From Algibacter sp045066735 (GTDB lineage Bacteria; Bacteroidota; Bacteroidia; Flavobacteriales; Flavobacteriaceae), in NCBI RefSeq assembly GCF_045066735.1, contig NZ_JBISHH010000007.1, positions 276,787 through 340,786 on the forward strand: a stretch of 64,000 bases of DNA, written 5' to 3'. Positions 34,274 to 43,192 of this stretch are shown in pieces; position 1 is the stretch's first letter; each line of letters opens with the position of its first letter. The notes under the pieces were generated by a model. That model had not been told where the DNA came from and searched no databases. It saw only the letters and a program-made list of their open reading frames with translations. Made by a program: the position numbers and the translations under genes.

Positions 34274-35107
34274 CTATTTTTTGAAAAGCGCTTTGGTTAA
34301 GCCGTTATTAAAGGTTATATCCGTCCAGTTCACTAGAATCCAAGGTTCTTGGGTTACTTCTGCGTCCCAATTAGATTTTTTGTATTTACGTTTTGTAGGT
34401 ATTAGTAAACCTTCAACTTGTTCATATTCCATAATCATTAGCATAGGTTCGGTTCTACCAAAATCCATAACAGTAAACAAAAACTGATCAACTAATTTAG
34501 TCTCTCTATTAATATACAATTGGTAAATGTCGGATGGTTTGTTGGTGTTAAAAGAAACCTTAACAACATCATAAGTGGTATCGTTAATTGTTTCCTCTTT
34601 TAGGTATTCATATTGTAAACCTGGATCTAGCAATTTTTGCATCATGGCAAACCAATAAAAATTTGTAGGTCTGTTAAAAGCAACTTTCTTTAATGCCGCA
34701 GGGTCATTTAATGGTAAACCATTGTGCTTTATCCAAAACTCATCACCATCATAACCTTGTTCTATTAAACCATCGAGATTAGCCAGTGTGCGCTCGTGTT
34801 TTTTATAAGCACCGTATGATAGTTCACCGTTAAAAATATATTTTTCAGTTATAACATCTGTTTTTCCATCTGGTGTTTCATACGTATAGGTGTAAACCAC
34901 ATCCTTTTTACTTGCAAGTTTGCTATAGTCGCCAACTTTTTGTGTCATTTGGTAAACTAAATCATGAGCTTTGTTTTGAAAGTCTAGTTTATGTTCTACT
35001 AGCGAATTAATTGGTGTATCTTTTTTACTTTGTTTAGAATCGTTTTTACAAGCAGATAAAGCCAATATAAAAATAGCGCTGAGAAGTAAATTAATTTTTT
35101 TTATCAT
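34274..35107 (-). CDS. Putative lipoprotein, DUF6503-like
   Basis: 277 residues with a lipoprotein signal (I-L-A-L-S-A-C-K-N). The rest looks like a single beta-rich domain. D-E-F-W-I-K-H-N-G-L-P, Y-D-V-V-K-V-S-F and V-D-Q-F-L-F-T resemble LolA/LolB-type half-barrels and the DUF6503 family, but I cannot assign it firmly. No catalytic residues stand out. It is 25 bases after the AhpD-like gene, so the two are probably expressed together. Confidence 0.6.
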   Translation of the reverse strand: MIKKINLLLSAIFILALSACKNDSKQSKKDTPINSLVEHKLDFQNKAHDLVYQMTQKVGDYSKLASKKDVVYTYTYETPDGKTDVITEKYIFNGELSYGAYKKHERTLANLDGLIEQGYDGDEFWIKHNGLPLNDPAALKKVAFNRPTNFYWFAMMQKLLDPGLQYEYLKEETINDTTYDVVKVSFNTNKPSDIYQLYINRETKLVDQFLFTVMDFGRTEPMLMIMEYEQVEGLLIPTKRKYKKSNWDAEVTQEPWILVNWTDITFNNGLTKALFKK

Positions 35108-35132
35108 TTTTATTGTTTAAAGGTCTCATAAG

Positions 35133-35693
35133 TTAATCTTCAATGTCTTTACCAACAGCAAAGGGCTCTAAAGCTTCATTTATAACATTTTCGGTAATAT
35201 GGTTTATGTAGTTGCTTATGGTTTTTAGTGATACACCAACAATAATTTCCATTATGTTTTCTGGAGAAAAACCAGAGTTGTAAAAGGTTTCTAAATCGCC
35301 TTTATCTATGTTACCTCTTGTTTCTGTTATTTTTTGTGCAGTTTTAACCAAAACATTTAATCGGTTATCTTCTATCTCTTTTTGTTTTCTAACAGCATTT
35401 AGAATAGAAGAAGGTATACCATTTGCTTTTGCAGCTCTTGTGTGCGCGGCAGTGCAATATGCGCAGTCGTTAACAACACTTACTGCTAGCAAAATTAAAT
35501 GCTGCTCGCCAGCGGTAAACGATGTTTTAGAGAAGGTGTTAAAGGTGTTTACATAGGTTTCTAAAGCAGCGGGAGCTCCGGCCATATAGCGGAATAAATT
35601 TGGTAACATGCCATATTTTTTCTCTCCATATTTGAGTAACTCTTTTGATGCTTCGGGAGCACTTTCAATGCTGTGCTTTGTAAATTTTTTCAT
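35133..35693 (-). CDS. Carboxymuconolactone decarboxylase/AhpD-like protein
   Basis: 186 residues, helical. The AhpD-type motif C-A-Y-C-T-A-A-H (CxxC with the histidine three residues on) lies near residues 78-85, so a thiol-based peroxidase or alkylhydroperoxidase role is more likely than decarboxylation. S-V-V-N-D before it and the following K-A-N-G-I-P fit the family. It lies 61 bases downstream of a small AraC-type regulator on the same strand, which may control it. Confidence 0.86.
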   Translation of the reverse strand: MKKFTKHSIESAPEASKELLKYGEKKYGMLPNLFRYMAGAPAALETYVNTFNTFSKTSFTAGEQHLILLAVSVVNDCAYCTAAHTRAAKANGIPSSILNAVRKQKEIEDNRLNVLVKTAQKITETRGNIDKGDLETFYNSGFSPENIMEIIVGVSLKTISNYINHITENVINEALEPFAVGKDIED

Positions 35694-35754
35694 TTTAATG
35701 TTTTTTTTACAAAGTTACGCCTAAAGTGAATCGTTCGCAATGGACAAAGGTTCA

Positions 35755-36069
35755 CTATTTATTTTGTCTATATGCTGTTGGAGATATCCCTGTTTTGTTT
35801 TTAAAAATTCTACTAAAATAGTAAGGGTCTTCAAAATTCATTGCAAAAGCAATTTCTTTAACCGTTTTACTTGTGGTTAATAAAAGGTGTTGGCTGTGTT
35901 CAATTTGTTTTTGTAACAACAGCTGGCATGGGGGAGATACGTTGTGTTTTTTAGATAGTTTACTTAAATATTTAGGTTTTACACCAAGTTCTTTTTCATA
36001 AAAAGCAATATCATGTTCTGTAATAAAATGCTCGTTTATTAAGTCTTTAAATTTATCTAATAGTTCCAT
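35755..36069 (-). CDS. AraC-type DNA-binding domain, stand-alone
   Basis: 104 residues, only the two helix-turn-helix units of an AraC regulator. The second carries T-V-K-E-I-A-F-A-M-N-F-E-D-P-Y-Y-F-S-R-I-F-type residues, followed by T-G-I-S-P-T-A-Y-R. The usual sensor domain is absent. Upstream sequence (36070-36117) contains no continuation, so this is either a naturally short regulator or the remnant of a longer one. Probably regulates the AhpD-like gene next to it. Confidence 0.82.
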   Translation of the reverse strand: MELLDKFKDLINEHFITEHDIAFYEKELGVKPKYLSKLSKKHNVSPPCQLLLQKQIEHSQHLLLTTSKTVKEIAFAMNFEDPYYFSRIFKNKTGISPTAYRQNK

Positions 36070-36117
36070 TCGGGGTTATTGTGTTAGGGTCCAATTTCAA
36101 AAGTACGTTTTATAACA

Positions 36118-36150
36118 TAAAAAAACCACCATGTTTTCACAAGGTGGTTT
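36118..36150 (-). terminator. Intrinsic terminator of the YceI gene
   Basis: AAACCACC and GGTGGTTT pair around an imperfect 12-base middle, with a T run on the minus strand. It lies 23 bases after the yceI-like stop. Confidence 0.78.
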
Positions 36151-36172
36151 CTCAATAAAAATTATTTCTAAA

Positions 36173-36832
36173 TTAAGACTTTGCAGCTTTAACTGTAATT
36201 TTTAATTCAATATCGTCATTAATAAACTTATCACCTAGATTATCAAAAAGTGATTTAGAACCATATTGTACGTTCCATTTTGTTCTATCAATAGAGAATG
36301 CTTCACTAGTAATAGTAACCGCATTGCCTTCGTTAGAAACAGACACAGGGAAAGTTACATTGTTTTTAGCATCTTTAAGCGTTAAGTTTCCCGAAAGCAT
36401 AGTTTTACCTTCAGCATCTGCAACTTCAGTAATTGTAAAAACGGCACTTGGGTATTTTTCAACATCAAAAAAGTCAGCGTTTGTTAAGTGGCCTACTAAT
36501 TTAGCATTCCCTTTATCATCAGCTGGAATATCTAAAACGGTAATAGACGCCATGTCAATCATAAACGTTCCTCCAACAACTTTTCCGTTAGCCACGTTAA
36601 GCGTGCCACTTTCTAAAGCTATTGTTCCGTTATGAGAACCTGTTGGTTTAAAACCTGTCCATGCAATAGTGGATGCTGCTTTGTCTACAGTGTAAACTTC
36701 TGCATTAACGGCTTCGGTTACCGCTGGAGCTTCTGCTTCCGTAGTTGTTGCTTCTTTTGCTTTGTCTTTACAGCTAAATACAGAAAGCGTTATAGCAGTG
36801 ATAAATAAAATATTTACAAATTTTGTTTTCAT
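36173..36832 (-). CDS. YceI family lipoprotein
   Basis: 219 residues. A lipoprotein signal (L-S-V-F-S-C-K-D-K) and an Ala/Glu-rich linker precede a YceI lipocalin-like barrel (about 48-219). The barrel is marked by Y-T-V-D-K-A-A-S-T-I-A-W-T-G-F-K, then H-L-T-N-A-D-F-F-D-V-E-K-Y-P and D-R-T-K-W-N-V-Q-Y-G-S. YceI proteins bind long isoprenoid or amphiphilic molecules. Its own terminator follows. Confidence 0.9.
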   Translation of the reverse strand: MKTKFVNILFITAITLSVFSCKDKAKEATTTEAEAPAVTEAVNAEVYTVDKAASTIAWTGFKPTGSHNGTIALESGTLNVANGKVVGGTFMIDMASITVLDIPADDKGNAKLVGHLTNADFFDVEKYPSAVFTITEVADAEGKTMLSGNLTLKDAKNNVTFPVSVSNEGNAVTITSEAFSIDRTKWNVQYGSKSLFDNLGDKFINDDIELKITVKAAKS

Positions 36833-36946
36833 CGTTATAGTTTTTTTAAAGTTTAAGGTGTAAAATTACACAAAAGGGAATTCAATATAAAGGAAATTAG
36901 TACAAAATAAATTAATGACATTATGGCATTTTAATAATATTGGCAG

Positions 36947-36954
36947 TACTTTTG
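36947..36954 (+). promoter_or_regulatory. -7 promoter element that fixes the grpE start
   Basis: TACTTTTG matches TAnnTTTG. It lies inside the longest grpE frame (from 36940), so the real start is the ATG at 36991. No inverted repeat of the CIRCE type was seen. Confidence 0.6.
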
Positions 36955-36990
36955 CCAACTAATTTTAAGAATTGCAAAATTGAAATTACA

Positions 36991-37539
36991 ATGAGTGATA
37001 AAGATAATAAAGATATAGAGAACGAGCAAGTTGAAGCTAACCAAGCGGAAAACGTTGCAGTTGAAGAGCAAGAGGTTGAGGAACTGACTGTTGAAGAAAA
37101 GCTACAGGCTGAAGTAAAGCAGGAAAAGGAAAAGTTTTTGAGACTTTTTGCAGAGTTTGAAAACTATAAAAAACGTACATCTAGAGAGCGTATTGAGTTA
37201 TTTTCTACAGCAAGTGAAGATGTAATGAAAACATTACTGCCAATTTTGGACGATTTTGAGCGTGCTTTAAGTCATATAGAAGACGATAAAGAAGCAGAAG
37301 AATTACGTAAAGGTGTTTTGTTAATATATCAGAAACTAGTAAACACATTAGAGCAAAAAGGATTAAAAGTTGTTTTAGTAGAAAAAGGAGAAGCTTTTAA
37401 CGCTGATAACCACGAAGCAATTACTCAAATTCCTGCGCCAACAGATGATATGAAAGGAAAAATTATTGATGTAGTTGAAAAAGGCTACAAGCTTGGCGAA
37501 AAAGTAATTCGTTTCCCGAAAGTAGTTATCGGACAATAA
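36991..37539 (+). CDS. grpE: Nucleotide exchange factor GrpE
   Basis: 182 residues from the ATG at 36991. A long acidic N-terminus (D-K-D-N-K-D-I-E-N-E) is followed by a coiled-coil helix with R-L-F-A-E-F-E-N-Y-K-K-R-T. The beta domain has G-E-A-F-N-A-D-N-H-E-A-I and E-K-G-Y-K-L-G-E-K-V-I-R-F-P-K-V. It releases ADP from DnaK. dnaJ follows after 54 bases; dnaK is not in the window. Confidence 0.95.
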   Translation: MSDKDNKDIENEQVEANQAENVAVEEQEVEELTVEEKLQAEVKQEKEKFLRLFAEFENYKKRTSRERIELFSTASEDVMKTLLPILDDFERALSHIEDDKEAEELRKGVLLIYQKLVNTLEQKGLKVVLVEKGEAFNADNHEAITQIPAPTDDMKGKIIDVVEKGYKLGEKVIRFPKVVIGQ

Positions 37540-37593
37540 GAAAGTACTATTAATTAAAACAAATACTGCCTTTTTGGAAGGGTTTACATAGCA

Positions 37594-38730
37594 ATGGCAA
37601 AGAGAGATTATTACGAAATACTAGGTATTAGCAAAGGAGCAACGGCAGCCGAAATTAAAAAAGCTTATAGAAAAAAGGCAATAGAGTTTCATCCGGATAA
37701 AAATCCAGATGATAAAAGTGCCGAAGGTAAATTTAAAGAAGCAGCCGAAGCATATGAAGTTTTAAGCGACGATAATAAAAAAGCACGTTACGATCAATTT
37801 GGTCATCAAGCCTTTGAAAATGGCGGCGGTGGCGGCGGTTTTGGCGGCGGCGGCATGAATATGGACGACATATTTAGTCAATTTGGAGATATCTTCGGCG
37901 GCGGAGGTGGCGGCTTCGGAGGTGGCGGGTTTTCTGGCTTCGGAGGTGGCGGAGGCCAACGCCGTGTTAAAGGTAGCAACTTACGTATTCGCGTAAAGTT
38001 AACACTAGAAGAAATTGCTAATGGTGTTGAAAAGAAAATAAAAGTAAAACGTAAAGTACAGGCCGATGGTACTACTTACAAAACATGTTCTACTTGTAAT
38101 GGTAGTGGGCAAGTAACACGTATTGCTAATACCATTTTAGGTCGTATGCAAACCTCTGCACCATGTAATGTTTGTGGTGGAGCAGGGCAAACCATTGATA
38201 AAAAACCAGCCGATGCCGATGCGCAAGGTTTAAAAGTATCTGAAGAAACAGTTACTATTAAAATTCCTGCAGGTGTTGTAGATGGTATGCAACTTAAGGT
38301 GTCTGGAAAAGGAAATGAAGCTCCAGGTAATGGCGTTTCTGGAGATTTACTAGTTGCTATAGAAGAAGCAGAGCATGAAACACTACAACGTGAAGGCGAT
38401 AATTTGCATTATGATATGTATATTAGTTTACCAGATGCTGTATTGGGAACCTCTAAGGAAATCGATACTGTAACAGGTAAAGTGCGCATAAAGGTAGAGG
38501 CAGGAGTACAATCTGGTAAAATTCTACGCTTACGCGGAAAAGGGATTCCTAGCATCAACGGGTACGGAACTGGGGATTTATTAGTACACGTAAATGTTTG
38601 GACACCAAAAACACTAAACAAGCAACAAAAAGAATTTTTTGAGGCTATGAGAGACGATGATCATTTTTCTCCAAAACCGGAAAAGTCTGATAAATCTTTT
38701 TTTGAAAAAGTAAAAGATATGTTCTCGTAA
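37594..38730 (+). CDS. dnaJ: Chaperone DnaJ with a half-size zinc-finger domain
   Basis: 378 residues. The J domain has H-P-D (33-35), the loop that stimulates DnaK. A very glycine-rich linker (about 70-125) follows. The zinc-finger region has only two CxxCxGxG repeats, C165/C168 and C191/C194, instead of the usual four, so one zinc site can form rather than two. The two C-terminal substrate domains and end (F-F-E-K-V-K-D-M-F-S) are normal. I recall the two-repeat form from other flavobacterial DnaJ proteins but cannot verify it here. The gene ends with a strong terminator 20 bases on. Confidence 0.95.
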   Translation: MAKRDYYEILGISKGATAAEIKKAYRKKAIEFHPDKNPDDKSAEGKFKEAAEAYEVLSDDNKKARYDQFGHQAFENGGGGGGFGGGGMNMDDIFSQFGDIFGGGGGGFGGGGFSGFGGGGGQRRVKGSNLRIRVKLTLEEIANGVEKKIKVKRKVQADGTTYKTCSTCNGSGQVTRIANTILGRMQTSAPCNVCGGAGQTIDKKPADADAQGLKVSEETVTIKIPAGVVDGMQLKVSGKGNEAPGNGVSGDLLVAIEEAEHETLQREGDNLHYDMYISLPDAVLGTSKEIDTVTGKVRIKVEAGVQSGKILRLRGKGIPSINGYGTGDLLVHVNVWTPKTLNKQQKEFFEAMRDDDHFSPKPEKSDKSFFEKVKDMFS

Positions 38731-38750
38731 CGAAAATATAAGTCATAATT

Positions 38751-38779
38751 AAAAATCCGCTTTTTAGCGGATTTTTTTT
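38751..38779 (+). terminator. Intrinsic terminator of grpE-dnaJ
   Basis: AATCCGCT and AGCGGATT pair around TTTT, followed by eight T. Confidence 0.9.
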
Positions 38780-38831
38780 GTTTATACTAGAATTAACTTA
38801 GGCTAAATGTTAATAATTGTTAAAAAAAAAC

Positions 38832-38839
38832 TATATTTG
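38832..38839 (+). promoter_or_regulatory. -7 promoter element of a possible small RNA
   Basis: TATATTTG is a full match to TAnnTTTG. The TTG at 38817-38819 is only 12 bp away, shorter than the 17-23 expected, and a TTA-like box near 38810 is weak. Confidence 0.4.
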
Positions 38840-38842
38840 AGG

Positions 38843-38930
38843 TATCACTAATTTATTTTAGTGGTAATTTTTCTTTTTCATAGCAATTTTTTTCCCATCC
38901 TTAATTTTTTAAGGGTGGGTTTTGTTTTTA
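38843..38930 (+). ncRNA. Candidate small RNA with two hairpins
   Basis: Just after the -7 box, TATCACTAA (38843-38851) pairs with TTAGTGGTA (38858-38866). Further on, CCCATCCTTAA (38894-38904) pairs with TTAAGGGTGGG (38909-38919) and is followed by a T-rich tail, a standard terminator. No gene lies between this terminator and the dnaJ terminator 120 bases upstream, so it must end some other transcript. No ORF of useful length fits. The stretch 38931-39100 after it shows no structure; a near-consensus TATCTTTA box at 39105-39112 probably serves the ABC ATPase gene. Confidence 0.35.
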
Positions 38931-39138
38931 GAGCAAAATGTAGATATAAAAAAGTCGGGAAAGTTGGTTTAAAACAATAATGTCATGTACAAAATTGATT
39001 AAAGGTTTCACCTATTTTTCTAATCTAAAATTTTAAGTGGTAAACTGAAAACTTATTTTTTAATAAACCATTCATTCAACTTAAACTAACAGCTAAACAT
39101 TTAATATCTTTACAGCAAACAAGTCAACTAAAAAATTA

Positions 39139-40065
39139 ATGAGTAATTTATTAGAAGTTAACGAAGTTTCTAAAAATTTTGGCGACTTTACCGCACTAAA
39201 TAAAGTGTCTCTATCGGTACCTAAAGGAAGCATTTTTGGTCTTTTAGGACCTAATGGCGCAGGAAAAACAACCTTAATTCGCGTTATAAATCAAATAACA
39301 ATGCCCGATTCGGGATCTGTATTTTTGGATGGCGAAGCCTTACGTGAAAATCATATTAGAGATATTGGTTACCTACCAGAAGAGCGTGGTTTATATAAAA
39401 CCATGAAAGTAGGAGAGCAGGCACTTTATTTAGCACAGCTTAAAGGGTTAAGTAAGAGCGAGGCTAAGGCACGGTTAAAATATTGGTTCGATCGTTTGGA
39501 TATTGGTGATTGGTGGAACAAAAAAATCCAGGAACTTTCAAAAGGAATGGCGCAAAAAATTCAGTTTGTGGTTACTGTTTTGCATCAGCCTAAACTATTA
39601 ATTTTCGATGAGCCTTTTTCGGGCTTTGACCCAATTAATGCGGATATTATTAAAGATGAAATTTTGCATTTAAGAGATCAAGGCGCAACCATTATTTTTT
39701 CGACACATAGAATGGAGTCTGTGGAAGAGTTGTGTGATGATATTGCTTTAATCCATAAGTCTAATAAAATTTTAGAAGGTAAATTAGTAGATGTAAAACG
39801 CCGATTTAAATCAAATACTTTTGAAGTTGGAATTCGATCAAGCAATCAACTGGAATTAAAACAAGAATTAGCTCAAAAATTCGACGTGTCCGATGCTTAT
39901 TTTAAAACTTTAGAAAACGAATTAAAATTAAATATTAAACTTCTAGACACCCAAAAATCTAATGATTTATTAGGTTTCTTGGCAAGTAAAGGCGAAGTTT
40001 CTCATTTTGTAGAGTTAATACCAAGCGTTAACGATATTTTTATTCAAACAGTAAAGAATAATTAA
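39139..40065 (+). CDS. ABC transporter ATP-binding protein (NatA-like)
   Basis: 308 residues. Walker A is G-P-N-G-A-G-K-T-T (about 36-44), the signature L-S-K-G-M-A-Q-K (about 137-144) and Walker B L-L-I-F-D-E-P-F-S-G (about 154-163). Y-L-P-E-E-R-G-L near residue 80 and the DUF4162-like C-terminal extension are typical of the NatA-type ATPases that pair with ABC-2 permeases for sodium or drug export. The permease gene follows after 5 bases. Confidence 0.92.
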   Translation: MSNLLEVNEVSKNFGDFTALNKVSLSVPKGSIFGLLGPNGAGKTTLIRVINQITMPDSGSVFLDGEALRENHIRDIGYLPEERGLYKTMKVGEQALYLAQLKGLSKSEAKARLKYWFDRLDIGDWWNKKIQELSKGMAQKIQFVVTVLHQPKLLIFDEPFSGFDPINADIIKDEILHLRDQGATIIFSTHRMESVEELCDDIALIHKSNKILEGKLVDVKRRFKSNTFEVGIRSSNQLELKQELAQKFDVSDAYFKTLENELKLNIKLLDTQKSNDLLGFLASKGEVSHFVELIPSVNDIFIQTVKNN

Positions 40066-40070
40066 TTTTT

Positions 40071-41384
40071 ATGAACCATTTACCACTTATTATAAAACGC
40101 GAGTATCTAAATAAAGTTAGAAATAAGTCGTTTATAATCATGACGTTTTTAAGTCCCATTATTTTTATGGCACTTATTGGTGTTGTTGCTTACTTAACAC
40201 AATTAAATAACGATAAAATTCGTTTAATATCTGTATTGGACCAATCTGGGTTAGTAAAGGACATTTTTAAAAACTCAGAGCAAACAACATATCATATTTT
40301 AGAAAACATGTCTTTAAGCGATGCTAAAGAGCTGTCTAAAGAAACAGAAGCCTACGGTTTGTTGCATATTGATAAGGTAGACGATTTAAAAAAACTATCT
40401 GAGCATATTACGTTTTTCTCAGAAGAATCACCATCTATAAACACAATTTCAGATTTAGAAAATCAAATAGAAGCGAAGTTAACTAACATAAAACTTCTAG
40501 AAAATGGAGTAGATGTGGATATGATTAATGCCTCTAAAATTAGTGTAGAAATAGCTCAGGAAAGTTTCGAGGGACAGAAAACATCAAAAATAGATAGTGT
40601 TATTAAAATTGCTTTTGGTGGAGCATTGGGCTATCTGCTTTTTATGTTTATCATTATTTATGGAAACATGATTATGCGAAGTGTTATAGAAGAAAAAACC
40701 AGCCGAATTATAGAGGTTATTATTTCTTCCGTAAAGCCTGTGCAATTGATGTTAGGTAAAATTTTTGGAACCTCTCTAGCTGGAATAACTCAGTTTTTAA
40801 TCTGGACTATTTTAGGGTTCATTTTAATGTTTGTGCTTTCTGCTGTGTTTGGTATAGATTTAGCACAAGTACAAACACCACAGCAGCAAATGGTGCAGCA
40901 AGCAATGGAAAATCCCGAAATGAATATGCGAATTCAAGATGTATTAACGGCATTTTATAATTTACCTTTATTCAATTTGGTGCTTGCATTTATATTGTTT
41001 TTTATTGGTGGCTATTTGCTTTATAGTTCTTTTTACGCTGCCATTGGTGCTGCCGTAGATAACGAAACCGATACGCAACAATTTATGATGCCTATAATAA
41101 TGCCTTTAGTTTTGGCAGTTTATATTGGTATCTTTACTGTTGTAGAAGATCCGCATGGAACCGTATCAACGGTTTTTTCGTTTATACCTTTAACATCGCC
41201 TGTGGTTATGCTAATGCGTATTCCTTTTGGAGTACCAATTTGGCAGCAAGTGTTGTCGTTTTTAATACTGGTGGGCACATTTATGCTTACGGTTTGGTTT
41301 GCTGCAAAAATTTACCGTGTTGGTATTTTAATGTACGGGAAAAAGCCAACTTACAAAGAGTTAATTAAATGGATGAAATATTAA
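40071..41384 (+). CDS. ABC-2 type permease (NatB-like)
   Basis: 437 residues. A first helix (I-M-T-F-L-S-P-I-I-F-M-A-L) follows a basic start. A periplasmic region of about 130 residues comes next, then five or six helices from about residue 180. I-M-R-S-V-I-E-E-K-T-S-R-I-I-E-V, the conserved cytoplasmic coupling motif of NatB-type exporters, lies near residue 200. It forms the membrane part of the exporter with the preceding ATPase; the substrate is not known. Followed 1 base later by the MscS gene. Confidence 0.9.
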   Translation: MNHLPLIIKREYLNKVRNKSFIIMTFLSPIIFMALIGVVAYLTQLNNDKIRLISVLDQSGLVKDIFKNSEQTTYHILENMSLSDAKELSKETEAYGLLHIDKVDDLKKLSEHITFFSEESPSINTISDLENQIEAKLTNIKLLENGVDVDMINASKISVEIAQESFEGQKTSKIDSVIKIAFGGALGYLLFMFIIIYGNMIMRSVIEEKTSRIIEVIISSVKPVQLMLGKIFGTSLAGITQFLIWTILGFILMFVLSAVFGIDLAQVQTPQQQMVQQAMENPEMNMRIQDVLTAFYNLPLFNLVLAFILFFIGGYLLYSSFYAAIGAAVDNETDTQQFMMPIIMPLVLAVYIGIFTVVEDPHGTVSTVFSFIPLTSPVVMLMRIPFGVPIWQQVLSFLILVGTFMLTVWFAAKIYRVGILMYGKKPTYKELIKWMKY

Positions 41385-41385
41385 A

Positions 41386-42288
41386 ATGCAAGACAAGGTT
41401 ATAGATCAAATAGAAGACACCATTGAGAATAGCTCTATTTGGGAGAAGTTCATGGAGTTTTTAAATTATAATATTTATACCTACACTATAAAAGATGGTA
41501 GTGGGATAGAAACTGGTGCGCTTAAAGTGAAGTCGGTTTTGGTCGTTATTATCATTTTAATATTAACTACATATTTTTTACGTTTCGCACGAAATTTAAT
41601 GACGCGTAAAATGTCTGAGGATGATAAAACGAAATTCTTTACAGTTTTTTCATTTGCGCGCTGGTTAATATATTTAATTGTTTTGCTCATTGCCATGGAT
41701 TCTATTGGTATTAATGTTACGGCTATATTTGCGGCTTCAGCAGCTTTATTAATAGGTGTAGGTTTGGCATTGCAAACATTATTTCAAGATATAATTTCTG
41801 GAATTTTTATTTTGATAGATCAATCGGTTCACGTAGGTGATATTATAGAAATTGAGGGTAAAGTTGGGCGTGTAGAAGAAATTAAACTGCGTACAACACG
41901 AGCTGTAACTATCGATAACAGAGTATTAATAATACCTAACCATTTGTATTTGGCCAACAGTTTGTATAATTGGACGCAAAACGGATCGTCTACTCGAGAA
42001 GCTGTAGAGGTTGGTGTAGCATATGGAAGCGATGTACAGCTAGTAAAAAAGTTGCTACTAGAAGCGGCAACCAATCATGAATTAGTTATGGAGCATCCAG
42101 CTCCATATGTGTTTTTTACTAATTTTGGAGATAGTGCTTTAGAATTTAAATTGGTGTTTACTATTAACGATAGTTTTCAGGGAGCTATTCCTAAAAGTGA
42201 AATTCGTTTTGAAATAGATCGATTATTTAGAGAACATAAAATAGCAATACCTTTCCCTCAAAGAGATATTCATATTATTAAACAATAG
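41386..42288 (+). CDS. Small-conductance mechanosensitive channel (MscS family)
   Basis: 300 residues. Three membrane helices are followed by the MscS core: the pore helix is rich in Ala and Gly (A-A-S-A-A-L-L-I-G-V-G-L-A-L-Q), then F-Q-D-I-I-S-G-I-F-I-L-I. V-G-D-I-I-E-I-E-G-K-V-G-R-V-E-E-I, the beta domain, follows. It opens under membrane tension to release solutes. The overlapping spacing puts it in one operon with the ABC-2 pair, the barrel gene and the response regulator. Confidence 0.92.
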   Translation: MQDKVIDQIEDTIENSSIWEKFMEFLNYNIYTYTIKDGSGIETGALKVKSVLVVIIILILTTYFLRFARNLMTRKMSEDDKTKFFTVFSFARWLIYLIVLLIAMDSIGINVTAIFAASAALLIGVGLALQTLFQDIISGIFILIDQSVHVGDIIEIEGKVGRVEEIKLRTTRAVTIDNRVLIIPNHLYLANSLYNWTQNGSSTREAVEVGVAYGSDVQLVKKLLLEAATNHELVMEHPAPYVFFTNFGDSALEFKLVFTINDSFQGAIPKSEIRFEIDRLFREHKIAIPFPQRDIHIIKQ

Positions 42289-42302
42289 ATATTTACCAAA
42301 TT

Positions 42303-43190
42303 GTGATAAAAAAACGGGAATTTAAAAAGGTGTTAGTTTTATTGTTTATGGTTGGCTTTTATGCAGCGCATGCGCAATTAACAGATTTGGCACGCTTGGA
42401 ATATTCTTTTATTCCAAAGAGTAATTCCGAAGATCAGTACACACGATTAAAAGCGCTTTTGAATTACCCTATTGAATTAAAGAATGATTCTTATTTTATT
42501 GTTGGAGGAGAGTATAATCGCATTTTACTAAATTTAGAAGACGATTATAGTTTTGAAACTTCTGGGTTAAATAAAATTCATATTATCGATTTGAATTTGG
42601 CTTACACCTTCAAATGGAATAAAAAGTGGCGTTTTGGAGTTAAATTTAATCCAAGAATAGCATCAACACTTACTCATAAATTAAATTCTGAAGATTTTTT
42701 TATGAATGGGGGCGTCTTTTTTATAAATAAAAGAACAGCTAGTGCGGAGATAAAAAAAGAAAGTCGATTAATTTTAGGGTTAACATATAATGCCACGACA
42801 GGTTTACCTTTTCCTTTACCATTTGTTAGTTATTTTAGAAAAATTGATGATAATTGGAGTTATACTGCGGGAATACCGAAATCGAATATAAAATATTATT
42901 TTAATCCTAAAAATAATGTGCAAGTATTTACAGGACTCGATGGTTACTTGGCTCACCTACAAGAACCTTTAGTTATTAATGATAAAAAAGCGGAGCATAT
43001 TTCATTATCTATTGCTGTTAGCGGATTAGGGTATGAATATTGCTTTACTAAACATCTAGCTGCATATTTGTACACGGGTTACACCGTAAGATTAAATAAT
43101 GTAATTAGGAGTAAAAATAGAGATGAAATTTTTAAATTAGACGATATTAATGCGTTCTATTTAAGAAGCGGACTAAAATTTAAAATATAA
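42303..43190 (+). CDS. DUF6268-like outer membrane beta-barrel
   Basis: 295 residues, GTG start. A signal peptide (V-L-L-F-M-V-G-F-Y-A-A-H-A-Q) leads into alternating strands (L-E-Y-S-F-I-P-K, then W-R-F-G-V-K-F-N-P-R and G-L-K-F-K-I at the end), ending in an aromatic/charged C-terminus as barrels do. It resembles the DUF6268 family. No function is known. The response regulator starts 2 bases after its stop. Confidence 0.68.
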   Translation: MIKKREFKKVLVLLFMVGFYAAHAQLTDLARLEYSFIPKSNSEDQYTRLKALLNYPIELKNDSYFIVGGEYNRILLNLEDDYSFETSGLNKIHIIDLNLAYTFKWNKKWRFGVKFNPRIASTLTHKLNSEDFFMNGGVFFINKRTASAEIKKESRLILGLTYNATTGLPFPLPFVSYFRKIDDNWSYTAGIPKSNIKYYFNPKNNVQVFTGLDGYLAHLQEPLVINDKKAEHISLSIAVSGLGYEYCFTKHLAAYLYTGYTVRLNNVIRSKNRDEIFKLDDINAFYLRSGLKFKI

Positions 43191-43192
43191 AG

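Noticed and set aside
36940..36990. Upstream start giving a longer GrpE
   Set aside because: A promoter -7 box (TACTTTTG) lies within it; the ATG at 36991 gives the normal acidic N-terminus.
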